Under the pieces are notes generated by a model. It searched no databases, was not told where the DNA came from, and saw nothing but the letters and a program-made list of their open reading frames with translations. From NCBI RefSeq assembly GCF_003173715.1, contig NZ_CP029550.1, forward strand, positions 4,201,501 through 4,265,500: a stretch of 64,000 bases of DNA, given 5' to 3'. Shown piece by piece: positions 18,275-27,494 of this stretch. How positions within the stretch are numbered: position 1 is the first letter of the stretch; the number at the start of each line of letters is the position of its first letter. The stretch is from Methylobacterium durans. Its GTDB lineage: Bacteria > Pseudomonadota > Alphaproteobacteria > Rhizobiales > Beijerinckiaceae. A program made the position numbers and the translations under genes.

Positions 18275-19642
18275 TCAGCCGCGCTTGGCGAGAAGCTGCT
18301 CGATCAGCGAACCGCCCTTCTCCATCTCGGCGAGTTCCTCGGCGATCGCATCGACCGTCGAGCGGATCTGCTCCTCCGTGTGCTCGGAAGTCAGGAAGAA
18401 GCGCAGGCGCGAGGCCCGCTCCGGCACCGCCGGATGGATGATCGGCTGGACGTTGATGCCGCGCTTGAACAGGCGGTCGGACAGCGTCACGGACTTCAGG
18501 GAGTCGCCGATGATCACCGGGATCACCGCGAGGCCGAGGCTGGTGCCGACGTCGAGGCCGCGGGCCTTGGCGCAGGAGAGGAACAGGTTGCCATTCCGGC
18601 GCAGCCGCTCCACCCGCTCCGGCTCGGCATGCATCACGCCGAGCGCGACCTCCGCGGCGGCGGCGAGCGGCGGGGACATGCCGACGCTGTAGACGAATCC
18701 GCCCGCCGTGCACTTCAGGTACTCGATGAGGGGGCCGGGGCCGCAGATGTAGCCGCCGCATGTGGAGAGCGTCTTCGAGAAGGTGCCCATCCAGATGTCG
18801 ACCGCACTCGGGTCGACGCCGCAATGCTCGAACAGACCGGCGCCGGTGGCGCCCAGAACGCCGAGGCCGTGGGCGTCGTCGACCATCAGCCACGCGTTGT
18901 AGCGTTCCTTGAGCGCCACGAAGCCCGCGAGATCCGGCGCGTCGCCATCCATGCTGTAGAGGCCCTCGATCACGATGAGGGCGCGGCGATGCTCGTGGCG
19001 GGTCGCGGCGAGCAGGCTCTCCAGGGCGTCGAGATCGTTGTGGGCGAAGGAGCGCCGCTGGGCGCCGGAGAGCTGCGCGCCCGTGACGATGCTGTTGTGG
19101 ATGAGCGCGTCATGGAAGATGACGTCGGCCGGTTCGAGGAGCGCGCCGATCGTCGTGACGTTGGTGGCATGCCCGCTCACCATCACGACACAGGCGTCGG
19201 TCCGGTAATGCTGCGCCAGCGCCTTCTCCAGGGCGATGTGACCCGGCCGCTCGCCCGCCACCACGCGGCTCGCCGAGGCCGAGGTGCCGTAGGCGTCGAT
19301 CGCGTCGCGCGCCGCCGCGTTGATCGCCGGGTGCCCGTTCAGGCCGAGATAGTCGTAGGACGAGAAATTGACGAAGTCCCGCCCGTCGATCCGCGTCGTG
19401 GCGCCGGCCTTGGCGTCGTGGACGCGGAAGAACGGATTGCCGAGGCCGATCAGGTCGGCGGCCGAACGCTGAAGCCTGAGCTCCCGGTAGCCGGGCAGCG
19501 TCTCGAAATCCTGGACGCCCGCGTCGCCCGATTTCGGCTGCGGCCGGTTCTGCGCGGGCCGCGCGGACGCGCGACCCATCCGATTGGTGACGAAGCCCGC
19601 GAGCGCCGCGCGCCCGTCGTCCGGTCGAACCGGCTCTGTCAT
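18275..19642 (-). CDS. PLP-dependent alpha-oxoamine synthase paired with PKS
   Basis: This 455-residue fold-type I enzyme belongs to the family of serine palmitoyltransferase, 5-aminolevulinate synthase and KBL/AONS, which perform decarboxylative condensation of an amino acid with an acyl thioester. Seen: NFSSYDYLGLNGHP, SASRVVAGERPGHIALE, SGHATNVTTIGALLE, VDDAHGLGVLG (Asp/His contacting PLP) and GTFSKTLSTCGGYICGPG with the Schiff-base Lys near residue 290. The start overlaps the PKS stop (ATGA). The PKS ends in an ACP with no thioesterase, so this enzyme probably releases the polyketide as an alpha-amino ketone, as in fumonisin and prodigiosin pathways. It has an unusual extra N-terminal stretch of about 45 residues. 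The amino-acid substrate is unknown. Confidence 0.85.
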   Translation of the reverse strand: MTEPVRPDDGRAALAGFVTNRMGRASARPAQNRPQPKSGDAGVQDFETLPGYRELRLQRSAADLIGLGNPFFRVHDAKAGATTRIDGRDFVNFSSYDYLGLNGHPAINAAARDAIDAYGTSASASRVVAGERPGHIALEKALAQHYRTDACVVMVSGHATNVTTIGALLEPADVIFHDALIHNSIVTGAQLSGAQRRSFAHNDLDALESLLAATRHEHRRALIVIEGLYSMDGDAPDLAGFVALKERYNAWLMVDDAHGLGVLGATGAGLFEHCGVDPSAVDIWMGTFSKTLSTCGGYICGPGPLIEYLKCTAGGFVYSVGMSPPLAAAAEVALGVMHAEPERVERLRRNGNLFLSCAKARGLDVGTSLGLAVIPVIIGDSLKSVTLSDRLFKRGINVQPIIHPAVPERASRLRFFLTSEHTEEQIRSTVDAIAEELAEMEKGGSLIEQLLAKRG

Positions 19643-20796
19643 GGCAGGATCTCTTTGATCTCCAGGCTGTTCTGCTCGACGAGCGTCTTGAACGGCTCGA
19701 GCTTCTCCGCGTCGATGTCCCCGACGTGCTTCTGCGCGAGGCTGAGCGCCACGCCCGCTGCCTCGTCCACCGGGGCCGAGATCGACTGGATCAACGTCTC
19801 GGAGAGTTCGTTGACGGTCAGCCCCGACGAGATGCCGGCGGGCGGCGCGTCGAGTGCGAAGCGCTCCTGCAGGCTCGCGCCGAGCTCGACGCCCATCAGC
19901 GAGTCGAGGCCGATCTCGGAGAGCTGGCGCACGCGGCTGATGTCGTCCTTCGGCAGGCGCAAGATGCGGGCGATGTCCTCGACGATGGCGTCGGCCACCG
20001 TCTTGCGCACCGTGTCGATGTCCTGCGTCTTGAGGAGGCTCGCGATGTCGATCGTCGCGACGCCACCGGCCTCCGCCTGCTGGTCGGAGCCGAGGTCGGC
20101 GTAGCTCGGGGAACGCATCGTGGCGAGGCGCTCGCGCGCCTTGCCCCAATGCATCGCCGCGATCGCGACGACGGCCTCGTCCGGGCCCGAGCCCTGGCCT
20201 TCCAGCGCCTCGGCCATCAGGTCGAGGCAGCGGCGGGCGTCCATCGGCGTGACGCCGACGCGGCCGGCGAGGGTCTCCATCACCGCCTTGTTGCGGGCGA
20301 GGACGCCGACATCGCCGATGGCACCCCAGGCGACCGCCATCGCGGGCAGCCCGAGGCGACGGCGCTGGCGGGCGAGGCCTTCCATGAAGCCGTTGGCCGC
20401 CACATAGGCGCCCTGGCCGGGATTGCCGATGAAGGTCGTGGCCGACGAGAACAGCACGAAATAGTCGAGGCTGCGGTTGCGGGTCGCCGCGTCGAGATGC
20501 TGGGCACCCACCACCTTCGGCTGGATCACCGCGTCCAGGGCTGCGGCGTCGAGGTTGGCGATCAGGCCGTCCTGCAGCACCATCGCGCCGTGGATGATGC
20601 CGGCGAGCTTGCGGCCGCCGCGCTCGACCTCGGCAAGCAGGGCATCGACCGCCCCGCGGCTGGTGATGTCGCAGGCCTTCGCCTCGACGCTGACGCCGCG
20701 CGCCGTCAGCTCGGCCACGAGGGACTTCGCCTCCTCGCTCGTTGCGCCCCTCCGGCCGACGAGGACGAGGTTGCGGGCCCCCTGTCGGCGAGCCAA
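19639..20796 (-). CDS. Type I PKS, C-terminal part: ketoreductase (rest) and ACP (frameshifted from upstream part)
   Basis: This is the final section of one large synthase. It contains most of the ketoreductase: RNLVLVGRRGA, LFSSATTFIGNPGQGAYVAANGFMEGL with catalytic Ser and Tyr, and AVAWGAIGDVG. A C-terminal acyl-carrier protein follows, whose phosphopantetheine serine is in IGLDSLMGVELG. After the ACP comes a helical tail ending KTLVEQNSLEIKEILP and no thioesterase. The frame is separated from the upstream section by loss of one base in a C run (20778-20782, plus strand); one more base gives the standard LADRGARNLVLVGRRG. The stop overlaps the start of the oxoamine synthase. Confidence 0.85.
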   Translation of the reverse strand: MARRQGARNLVLVGRRGATSEEAKSLVAELTARGVSVEAKACDITSRGAVDALLAEVERGGRKLAGIIHGAMVLQDGLIANLDAAALDAVIQPKVVGAQHLDAATRNRSLDYFVLFSSATTFIGNPGQGAYVAANGFMEGLARQRRRLGLPAMAVAWGAIGDVGVLARNKAVMETLAGRVGVTPMDARRCLDLMAEALEGQGSGPDEAVVAIAAMHWGKARERLATMRSPSYADLGSDQQAEAGGVATIDIASLLKTQDIDTVRKTVADAIVEDIARILRLPKDDISRVRQLSEIGLDSLMGVELGASLQERFALDAPPAGISSGLTVNELSETLIQSISAPVDEAAGVALSLAQKHVGDIDAEKLEPFKTLVEQNSLEIKEILP

Positions 20797-23700
20797 CGCG
20801 CCGCCTCGATTCCGAAGCCGCCGAGGCCGCCCGTGATGAGGTGAACGCCGTCCGCCGCGATCGAGAAGGCGTGCTTCGCCTGTGCGAGGACTCGGCCGGG
20901 AGCCGGCGGGGCGATCACGATCTTACCCACATGCCCGGATTGCTGCATCAGCCGGAACGCGTCCGAGGTCTCCTCGGCCGTGAACGGCTGATAGGGCAGG
21001 GGCTTGAGGCCGCCGTCGTCGAACAGGGACATCACCTCGCGGAAGAGGCGCGCGCCGTCCTCGCCCTGGTGCTGGAGCACCTGGTCGAGATCGACCCCGA
21101 AATAGGTCAGGTTCCGGCGGAACGGCCGCAGGCCGATATGGGTGTTGGCGACGTAGTCGCGCTTGCCGAGCTCGACGAAGCGGCCGAACGGCTTCAGGGC
21201 GTTAAGCGAACGCTCCATCGCCTCGCCGAACAGGCTGTTCAGCACCACGTCGACGCCGTCGCCGGTGATCCGGCGAACGTCGTCCACGAAGGCCAGCGAG
21301 CGCGAATCGAGCACGTGCTCGGCCCCGAGTGCCTTGACCAGCGCCCGCTTCTCCCGCGAGCCGGCGGTGGCGATGACCCGGGCGCCCTTGAGCTTGGCGA
21401 TCTGGAGCGCCGCGAGACCGACGCCGCCCGCGCCGCCATGGACCAGCACCCACTCGCCCTTCTTGAGGCGAGCGAGGGAGACGAGACCGTAATAGGCGGT
21501 GAGGAAGGCGACCGGCACGGTCGCCGCCGCCCTCGGATCGAGCCCGGGCGGGCTTGGCGCCACGACGAGTTCGGGCACCACGATGTGAGTGGCGAAGCCG
21601 GACTGCGCGAAGGCGACGACGGGATCACCAACCTTGAAGGTGCGGACACCCGGCCCGACCGCAACGACGCGGCCGGCGCATTCAAGGCCGAGGCGGGGCC
21701 CGGCGAAGCCGTCCTCCAGGATCTCCTCCGGCAGCATCGAGAGGGCCCAGAGCACGTCGCGGAAGTTGAGTCCGGTGGCCTCGACCGCGATCTCGACCTC
21801 GCCCTGGCCGGGCTTGCGGCGCTCGGCCGGGCCCCAGACCATTTCGTTGAGGCCGCCCGTGTTGCTGCGCTCGAGCCGCGCGGCCTCGGCCGGCACGGCG
21901 TCGGCGGAGGCGCGGCGGGGCGCGATCCCCGGCGCGAAGCGGATCACGCGGGTCCGATCCTCGTCGAGGACGATCTCGGTCTCGGGCGTGCCCGACAGGA
22001 TCAGGTCGCAGAGCCGCTCGGCCGCCCGCTTCGACAGCATCGCGGGCGAGAGATCGATCCGCCGGACGTCGAGATTCGCGATCTCGTTGGCAAGCGTCCG
22101 GGTGAAGGCCCAGACGCCGGCCTCGACGGAGGCTGCCGAGCCGCCGCGCTCGCGGGTGGCCCCCGGCGCCACGACCCAGAGGCGGGTCTGGCGGCTGCCG
22201 AGATGCTCGACGCAGCGCTTCAGGCTGAGGCAGCGATCGCGCAGGCGCTCGGCCGCGTCACCGCCGCGGGTGAAGGCGCCGGCGAGGAACACTACCGTGT
22301 CCGGCGTCTCGCGCTCCAGCTCCATCAGAGAGGCCTCGGAATCGAGGATGATGGAGACGTGGACGCCATTCGCCACGAGGAGCGTCGCCAGTGAGGAGGC
22401 GGTCTCCGCGGCGAACTCGTCGTCCGAGCCGATCACGAAGGCGAAGCTCTGGGCCGCGGCCGGCTCCGGACGCGTGGGCGCCTCCGCCGTCAGCAGCAGG
22501 TCGTTGCCATTGCCGGTCTTAGCCTTGTCAACCGATACGCTCACGAGGCCGCTGGCGCTGAGGGAGCGCTGCCATCCGGTGATGTCGTCGAGGCGACCGA
22601 CCGGCATGTCGTCGGCGGCGGCCTCGAACCAGCCGGGGGTGAGTCCGAACACGAGGTCGCGGAACAGCGAGGCGCCGGGCTCGACGGCCATCAGGACGCC
22701 GCCGGTGGCGAGCGCCTCGGCAAGCCGATCCATCATCTCGCGGGGCCCGCGATGCAGCACGCCGCTCGCGATCACGACATCGAAGGCGGCATGTCCCAGC
22801 GCCTCGGCCTCCTCGATGACCGCGACGCCCCGCGGCAACGCGAGGCGAGCGCGCTCGGCGAGGCGCCGGTCGGTCTCGAACACGGTCAGGCGCGCCTCGG
22901 CGGCCTCCGCGAAGGTGGCGGCCTGGGCCGAGAGGGGCCCGAAGCCGACCTGGAGCAGGCGGACAGCTCGGTCCTTCGGCAGCCCCTCGCGGCTCTCCGA
23001 GAGGATCGCCGCGGCGACGTCGGCGGAGGCGCGGGCAGTGGCGCTGCGCAGGGCGAAGGCGTCGAGCGCGTTCTGCGGCAGGGCGGGCGCCTCAGTCAGC
23101 TCGCCCGCAAGCAGGCGGTCGACCAGGGCGCCGACATCGGCGATGAGCACGAGCTCGGCCGACAGGTCGGGATGGTCAGCCGCGATCCAGCGCATGATCG
23201 CGTCGGGCTCGGGAAGCGTCACGTCCTGGAGCAGGCTCCAGTTCCGGCCCTTCAGCTCGGCGAGGCCGCTGCTCTCCAGCCCGTAGAGGGCATTCACGAG
23301 CCAAGGACGGATCTCGGCGGGCACGCGCCCGTCGATCGAGACCGCGCCGGCGCGCTCGAGTCCCTTGGCGAGGCGATAGGCCAGCGAGGTCGCCCAGCCC
23401 TCAAGAAGCAGGTGTCCGGGCGAGAGCGGTGCATCGGCCGGGGCGCGGGCGACGCGGGCCCGCGCCTCGATCGCGGCGGCGATGCCGGGGCCGCGCTCGG
23501 TCGGGATTGCCGTCGGCTCGGTGGCGAGTTCCGGCCGCTGCGTGATCGCGTAGGCCGCGAGCTCGTTGCCACCCTTGGCGCGGAGCGCCTGGAAGCGACC
23601 CTCGCGGATCGTCGCGATGACCTCGCCCTCGGCGTCGAGCACCGAGAAATCGGCCAGGATGCTGCGTTCGTTGCAGCGACGGGTGCGGATGACCGCCTTC

Positions 23701-24317
23701 GCGATCGCGGCGCCGGGACGCAGCAGGCGGACCTCGCCGAAACGAACGGGGATGTAGGCCTTGGTCGAGTTCTCGCCGAGGAGATCGGTGAAGAGCAGAA
23801 TCAGGCCGTGGAAGCAGGCATCGAGCCGCGCCGGCACGAGGCCGTAACGCGCATCGGCTTCAGCGGGCATCAGCTCCGAGACGATGGTGGTGTCGTCGAG
23901 GCGGGCGCTCAGCGCCACCTGCCGGAAGCTCGGGCCGAAGCCGAGGCCGGCGGCGACGGCGCGGGCGTAGAGTTCGTCGCCCGTCACCGCGTGCTCGGCC
24001 GGGATCTCGACATCCTCGCGAGCCGGTAGGGCGTAGGTGCCCTCGACGATCTTGGCGGAGGCGTGGAGTTGCCAGGGTGCCTGGGTGAGGCGCGGGCGGC
24101 TCAGGATCTGGAGCTGGTTGCCGCTGCCGGAGAGGCGGACGGTCGCCTCACGCAGGGCCTCCTCGCCGAACACCATCGGCCCGTGGATCTCGAAATCGGC
24201 CAGCACCACGGTTTCGCTGCGCTGCGACTCGCGGGCGACCGCGAGCGCCATCTCGACGAAGCCCGCGCCCGGCATGATGGGCTGGCCCTCGATGCGGTGA
24301 TCGTCGAGTTCCGGCAC
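20706..24317 (-). CDS. Type I PKS, central part: dehydratase, methyltransferase-like, enoylreductase, start of ketoreductase
   Basis: The 1203-residue reading frame starts inside the dehydratase hot-dog domain (MPELDDHRIEGQPIMPGAGF carries the xxGxxxxP-like helix; the HPLAG catalytic His lies just upstream in the frameshift zone near 24380). A methyltransferase-like region follows (RLLQVGFGPLSAQAATFAEA ... FDVVIASGVLHRGPREMM) with a degenerate SAM glycine motif, so activity is doubtful. The enoylreductase is complete (LNFRDVLWALSMLP, GLECAGRVVAVGPG, VLVHGGAGGVGLAAL). The ketoreductase begins at LITGGLGGFGIEAARWL before the frame breaks near 20780. All domains for full reduction are present, so long saturated chains are possible. 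Confidence 0.83.
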   Translation of the reverse strand: MPELDDHRIEGQPIMPGAGFVEMALAVARESQRSETVVLADFEIHGPMVFGEEALREATVRLSGSGNQLQILSRPRLTQAPWQLHASAKIVEGTYALPAREDVEIPAEHAVTGDELYARAVAAGLGFGPSFRQVALSARLDDTTIVSELMPAEADARYGLVPARLDACFHGLILLFTDLLGENSTKAYIPVRFGEVRLLRPGAAIAKAVIRTRRCNERSILADFSVLDAEGEVIATIREGRFQALRAKGGNELAAYAITQRPELATEPTAIPTERGPGIAAAIEARARVARAPADAPLSPGHLLLEGWATSLAYRLAKGLERAGAVSIDGRVPAEIRPWLVNALYGLESSGLAELKGRNWSLLQDVTLPEPDAIMRWIAADHPDLSAELVLIADVGALVDRLLAGELTEAPALPQNALDAFALRSATARASADVAAAILSESREGLPKDRAVRLLQVGFGPLSAQAATFAEAAEARLTVFETDRRLAERARLALPRGVAVIEEAEALGHAAFDVVIASGVLHRGPREMMDRLAEALATGGVLMAVEPGASLFRDLVFGLTPGWFEAAADDMPVGRLDDITGWQRSLSASGLVSVSVDKAKTGNGNDLLLTAEAPTRPEPAAAQSFAFVIGSDDEFAAETASSLATLLVANGVHVSIILDSEASLMELERETPDTVVFLAGAFTRGGDAAERLRDRCLSLKRCVEHLGSRQTRLWVVAPGATRERGGSAASVEAGVWAFTRTLANEIANLDVRRIDLSPAMLSKRAAERLCDLILSGTPETEIVLDEDRTRVIRFAPGIAPRRASADAVPAEAARLERSNTGGLNEMVWGPAERRKPGQGEVEIAVEATGLNFRDVLWALSMLPEEILEDGFAGPRLGLECAGRVVAVGPGVRTFKVGDPVVAFAQSGFATHIVVPELVVAPSPPGLDPRAAATVPVAFLTAYYGLVSLARLKKGEWVLVHGGAGGVGLAALQIAKLKGARVIATAGSREKRALVKALGAEHVLDSRSLAFVDDVRRITGDGVDVVLNSLFGEAMERSLNALKPFGRFVELGKRDYVANTHIGLRPFRRNLTYFGVDLDQVLQHQGEDGARLFREVMSLFDDGGLKPLPYQPFTAEETSDAFRLMQQSGHVGKIVIAPPAPGRVLAQAKHAFSIAADGVHLITGGLGGFGIEAARWLADRGPATSSSSAGGAQRARRRSPSWPS

Positions 24318-27070
24318 CGTGACGACGTCAACGTAGCCGTGCCAGTCGAGGCCGTCCGCCGCGATGCGCGAGCCGGCGAGCGGGTGGTAGGGGCGGGGGC
24401 CGTGCCGCCGACGCCCTCGTTGGTCTCAGCGAGGCGGAAGCTGCGGCGCTGCCAGGGATAGGCCGGAAGGCTGACGGCGCCCTTCGGCGCGTCGCCGAAG
24501 ACGCAGGTCTCATCGACCGCGGCGCCCTGCACCAAGGCGGCGGCGAGGGCCTTGCGGATCGGATCGCCACCGGCCGCCTTGCGGTGCATGACGCCCACCA
24601 CGGCGTTCTCGATTCCGAGCGGCTCGATCGCGTCGCCCACATGCGACATCAGGGTGGCGCGGGGGCCCACCTCGACGAAGACGCGGGCGCCGAGGCGGGT
24701 CGCCTCCTGCACGGCCGCGCAGAACCGCACCGGCTCGCGGATGTTGCGCCACCAGTAGCCGGCACCGAAGGCGTCGCCGGCCAGCACCTTGCCGGTCACG
24801 GTCGAGACCATGGCGGTGTGGCCCGCATCGGGCTTCAGCCCCGCGAGGTCGCGCAGCAGCGGCTTCTCGGTCGGATCCATGATCCGGCCGTGGAAGGGGT
24901 AGGCGAGATCGAGCTTGCGCCCGCGGCGGCGCTTGCGCGAGGCCGCTTTCAGCGCGGCATCGATCGCGGCCTCGGGCCCCGCGATCGTGATCGCCTTGGG
25001 GCTGTTGTAGGCCGCGATGTCGAGGGTCGGGTAATCCTTGAGGAAAGCCTCGCTCTCCTCGACGGGAGCGAGCATCACGGCCATCGTGCCCTGGCCGCGC
25101 GTCGTCTCTTGGTGATGGCTGCGGTAGAAGATGACCTTCACCGACTGTTCCAGGCTCAGGATGCCGGCGGCTTCCGCCGCGGCGATCTCGCCGACGCTGT
25201 GGCCGAGGACGTAGGCCGGCTTCAGGCCTTGCGCGCGCAGCGCCGTGGTGGAGGCACTCTGGATCGCGAAGATCAGGGGCTGCGACACGCTCGTCAGGAT
25301 CAGGCGTTCGTCGAGATCCTCGGCGAACATCGCGTCCTTGAGCGACCACTCCGAGAGCGGCTCGAAGAGCGCGTCGATACGGTCGAACGCTTCGCGGAAG
25401 ATCGCGTTCTCGGCGTAGGCCTCCTGCCCCATGCCGGCCCATTGGCTGCCGTTGCCCGAATAGACGAAGGCGACCTCGGCCGAGCGGTCGACGGCGGTGC
25501 CGACGAGGGCCCCGTCCGTATCCTCGGCCTCGCCGACGGCGCGAAGGGCAGCGAGCACGTCGGTCTTGCCGTCGAGGGCAATGGCGGCGCGAGCCGGAAG
25601 GCGCTCGCGGCGGTGCGCGGCCGCGGCCGCGATCCGCGCCGCCTCGCCGCCCTCGGCCGCCTCGAGGCGGTCGGCGTAGTCGAGGGCGAGTTCGTTCAGC
25701 GCCGCCCGGCTCTGCGCCGAGAGGAGCAGCATCTCCGGCGCTCGGCCGGGCGCAGCGTCCGCCGCGACGGGCCGGCCGTCGGTGAGCACGACGTGCGCGT
25801 TGGTGCCGCCGAAGCCGAAGGAGTTCACGCCAGCGAAGCGCTCGCGGGAGCCCCGCTCTAGAGAGAGCGGCCTCTGCAGGACCGCGAGATTCAGGTCCCC
25901 GAACGGGATCTCGGGGTTGAGCTCGGCCGCGTGGAGGGAGGTCGGTACGAGGTCGTGCTCGAGCGCGAGACTCGCCTTGAGGAGGCCGGCCAACCCCGAG
26001 ACCGGCTCGGTGTGGCCGATATTGGTCTTGATCGATCCGATCGGCAGCGGCGCCTGGCGCAGGCGCCCGAGCCGCCCGCCGATGGCACTCGCCTCGATCG
26101 GGTCGCCGACCGGCGTGCCAGTCCCGTGCGCCTCGACGAAGGCGACGTCGTCGAGGGGGATCTCCGCCTCGCGGTAGACCTTCTCCAGAAGCGCGCCCTG
26201 GGCGTAGCCGGAGGGCAGGGAGATGCCGGTGGTGCGGCCGTCCGAATTCACGCCGCTCGCCGCGATGACGCCGCGGACGGTGCTGCCCTGCCGACGCGCG
26301 GCCTCGGCGGATTGCAGGACCAGGACGACGCCGCCCTCGGAGCGCACGTAGCCGTCAGCGCTCGACGAGAAAGCCTGACAGAGCCCGGTGCGGGAGAGCA
26401 TCTGCGCGTTCGAGAAGCAGATGAAGTTGAAGGGACTGGCGAGGAGGTTCACGCCGGCCACGACCGCCGTGTCGACCCGGCCCGCCCGGATCGCCGCCAC
26501 CGCCGCGTCGAGGGCGACGAGAGAGGAGGAGCAGGCGGTGTCAACCGTGAAGCTCGGGCCCTTCAGGTCGAAGATGTAGGAGATCCGGTTCGAGAGGATC
26601 GAGAGCGTGTTGCCCGTCGCCGCGTAGGCGTCGCCCGACGAAGCGTCGAGGATGCGCAGGTTGCCGTAATCGAGGGAGGAAGCGCCGACGAACACGCCGA
26701 TGTTCTCGCCCGCCACCGCGGAGGGGCGCAGCCCGGCATCCTCCAGGGCCTCCCAGGTCAGTTCCAGCAGGAGCCGCTGCTGCGGATCCATCTGCTCGGC
26801 CTCGCGGGGCGAGATGCCGAACACAGCCGGATCGAACGACCAGATGTCGTCGAGGACACCCGCAGCCCAGGTGTAGCTCTTGCCGCGCTCCTGCGCCCGC
26901 GGGTGCCCGAAACGCTCGAGCGACCAGCGGTTCTCGGGAATGCGACTGACGGCGCAGCGCGCCTCGGTCAGGAGTTGCCAGAGCCCATCAACGCTGGGAG
27001 CGCCCGGGAGCCGGCACGAGCGACCGACGATCGCGATGTCTACACGTTGTGTCACGTTCGATTCGCACAC
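24101..27070 (-). CDS. Type I PKS, N-terminal part: ketosynthase and acyltransferase (frameshifted into central part)
   Basis: The ketosynthase spans about residues 8-430 with the full catalytic set: VDTACSSSL (Cys180), VEAHGTGTPVGDP and IGHTEPVSG. The acyltransferase follows (about 530-850) with FVYSGNGSQWAGMG and the nucleophile motif GHSVGE; its specificity loop reads YPFHG, unlike the textbook HAFH or YASH. Authentic sequence ends near AETNEGVGG, about position 24400; the last 95 residues of the open frame are out-of-frame. One base added to the G run at 24395-24399 gives GTAPRPYHPLAGSRI and joins the dehydratase. The GTG start at 27070 is tentative; a second GTG lies five codons downstream. 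A single-module, highly reducing and probably iterative synthase is inferred. Confidence 0.87.
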   Translation of the reverse strand: MCESNVTQRVDIAIVGRSCRLPGAPSVDGLWQLLTEARCAVSRIPENRWSLERFGHPRAQERGKSYTWAAGVLDDIWSFDPAVFGISPREAEQMDPQQRLLLELTWEALEDAGLRPSAVAGENIGVFVGASSLDYGNLRILDASSGDAYAATGNTLSILSNRISYIFDLKGPSFTVDTACSSSLVALDAAVAAIRAGRVDTAVVAGVNLLASPFNFICFSNAQMLSRTGLCQAFSSSADGYVRSEGGVVLVLQSAEAARRQGSTVRGVIAASGVNSDGRTTGISLPSGYAQGALLEKVYREAEIPLDDVAFVEAHGTGTPVGDPIEASAIGGRLGRLRQAPLPIGSIKTNIGHTEPVSGLAGLLKASLALEHDLVPTSLHAAELNPEIPFGDLNLAVLQRPLSLERGSRERFAGVNSFGFGGTNAHVVLTDGRPVAADAAPGRAPEMLLLSAQSRAALNELALDYADRLEAAEGGEAARIAAAAAHRRERLPARAAIALDGKTDVLAALRAVGEAEDTDGALVGTAVDRSAEVAFVYSGNGSQWAGMGQEAYAENAIFREAFDRIDALFEPLSEWSLKDAMFAEDLDERLILTSVSQPLIFAIQSASTTALRAQGLKPAYVLGHSVGEIAAAEAAGILSLEQSVKVIFYRSHHQETTRGQGTMAVMLAPVEESEAFLKDYPTLDIAAYNSPKAITIAGPEAAIDAALKAASRKRRRGRKLDLAYPFHGRIMDPTEKPLLRDLAGLKPDAGHTAMVSTVTGKVLAGDAFGAGYWWRNIREPVRFCAAVQEATRLGARVFVEVGPRATLMSHVGDAIEPLGIENAVVGVMHRKAAGGDPIRKALAAALVQGAAVDETCVFGDAPKGAVSLPAYPWQRRSFRLAETNEGVGGTAPAPTTRSPARASRRTASTGTATLTSSRCRNSTITASRASPSCRARASSRWRSRSPASRSAAKPWCWPISRSTGRWCSARRPCVRRPSASPAAATSSRS

Positions 27071-27494
27071 GCTCGTTTACGGGGGACGATTCGGATTGCC
27101 GACGACGGAACAATCCCGTCCACCCTTAGTATGGCACTATCATGGTGTCCAACCCGCCACGGCCGCTTCCGATGGAAGCAATCGAGATGGCGGCGGGCTG
27201 TGACACGTATTCATCACCTGTTGCCGGCGCCCCTTGGCAGGAACGGAATGTCCGACCCGGTAGATCTGCGCCGAATCCACAGCTGATCATCCAGAAATTG
27301 CCACAATTCTGGCTTCGGCCGCAGAACTGAATTGCTCTGGGCACGGGCCCGACCGGGCAACACTTACCTGAGCCTCCGAGACAAGCGGCTCGTCAGTCCA
27401 GCAACGTACCGGAACGTACCGCGACGCCCCGACGCTGCGCTTTATCCATCGATTTCCGGCAGCAAGGCGGCGCGATCCGGGCGGATCCGCACAA
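27071..27494. promoter_or_regulatory. Upstream region of the PKS operon, no gene seen
   Basis: About 420 bases lie between the PKS start and the UDP-glucose dehydrogenase stop. Short open frames here have no coding look. The region must hold the PKS promoter and probably the terminator-free end of the convergentless upstream transcript. I see no clear operator or riboswitch. Confidence 0.35.

Noticed and set aside
19639..27070. Three separate PKS proteins or programmed frameshifting
   Set aside because: Breaks fall inside domains and each is repaired by adding one base to a G/C run; a sequencing deletion is simpler.
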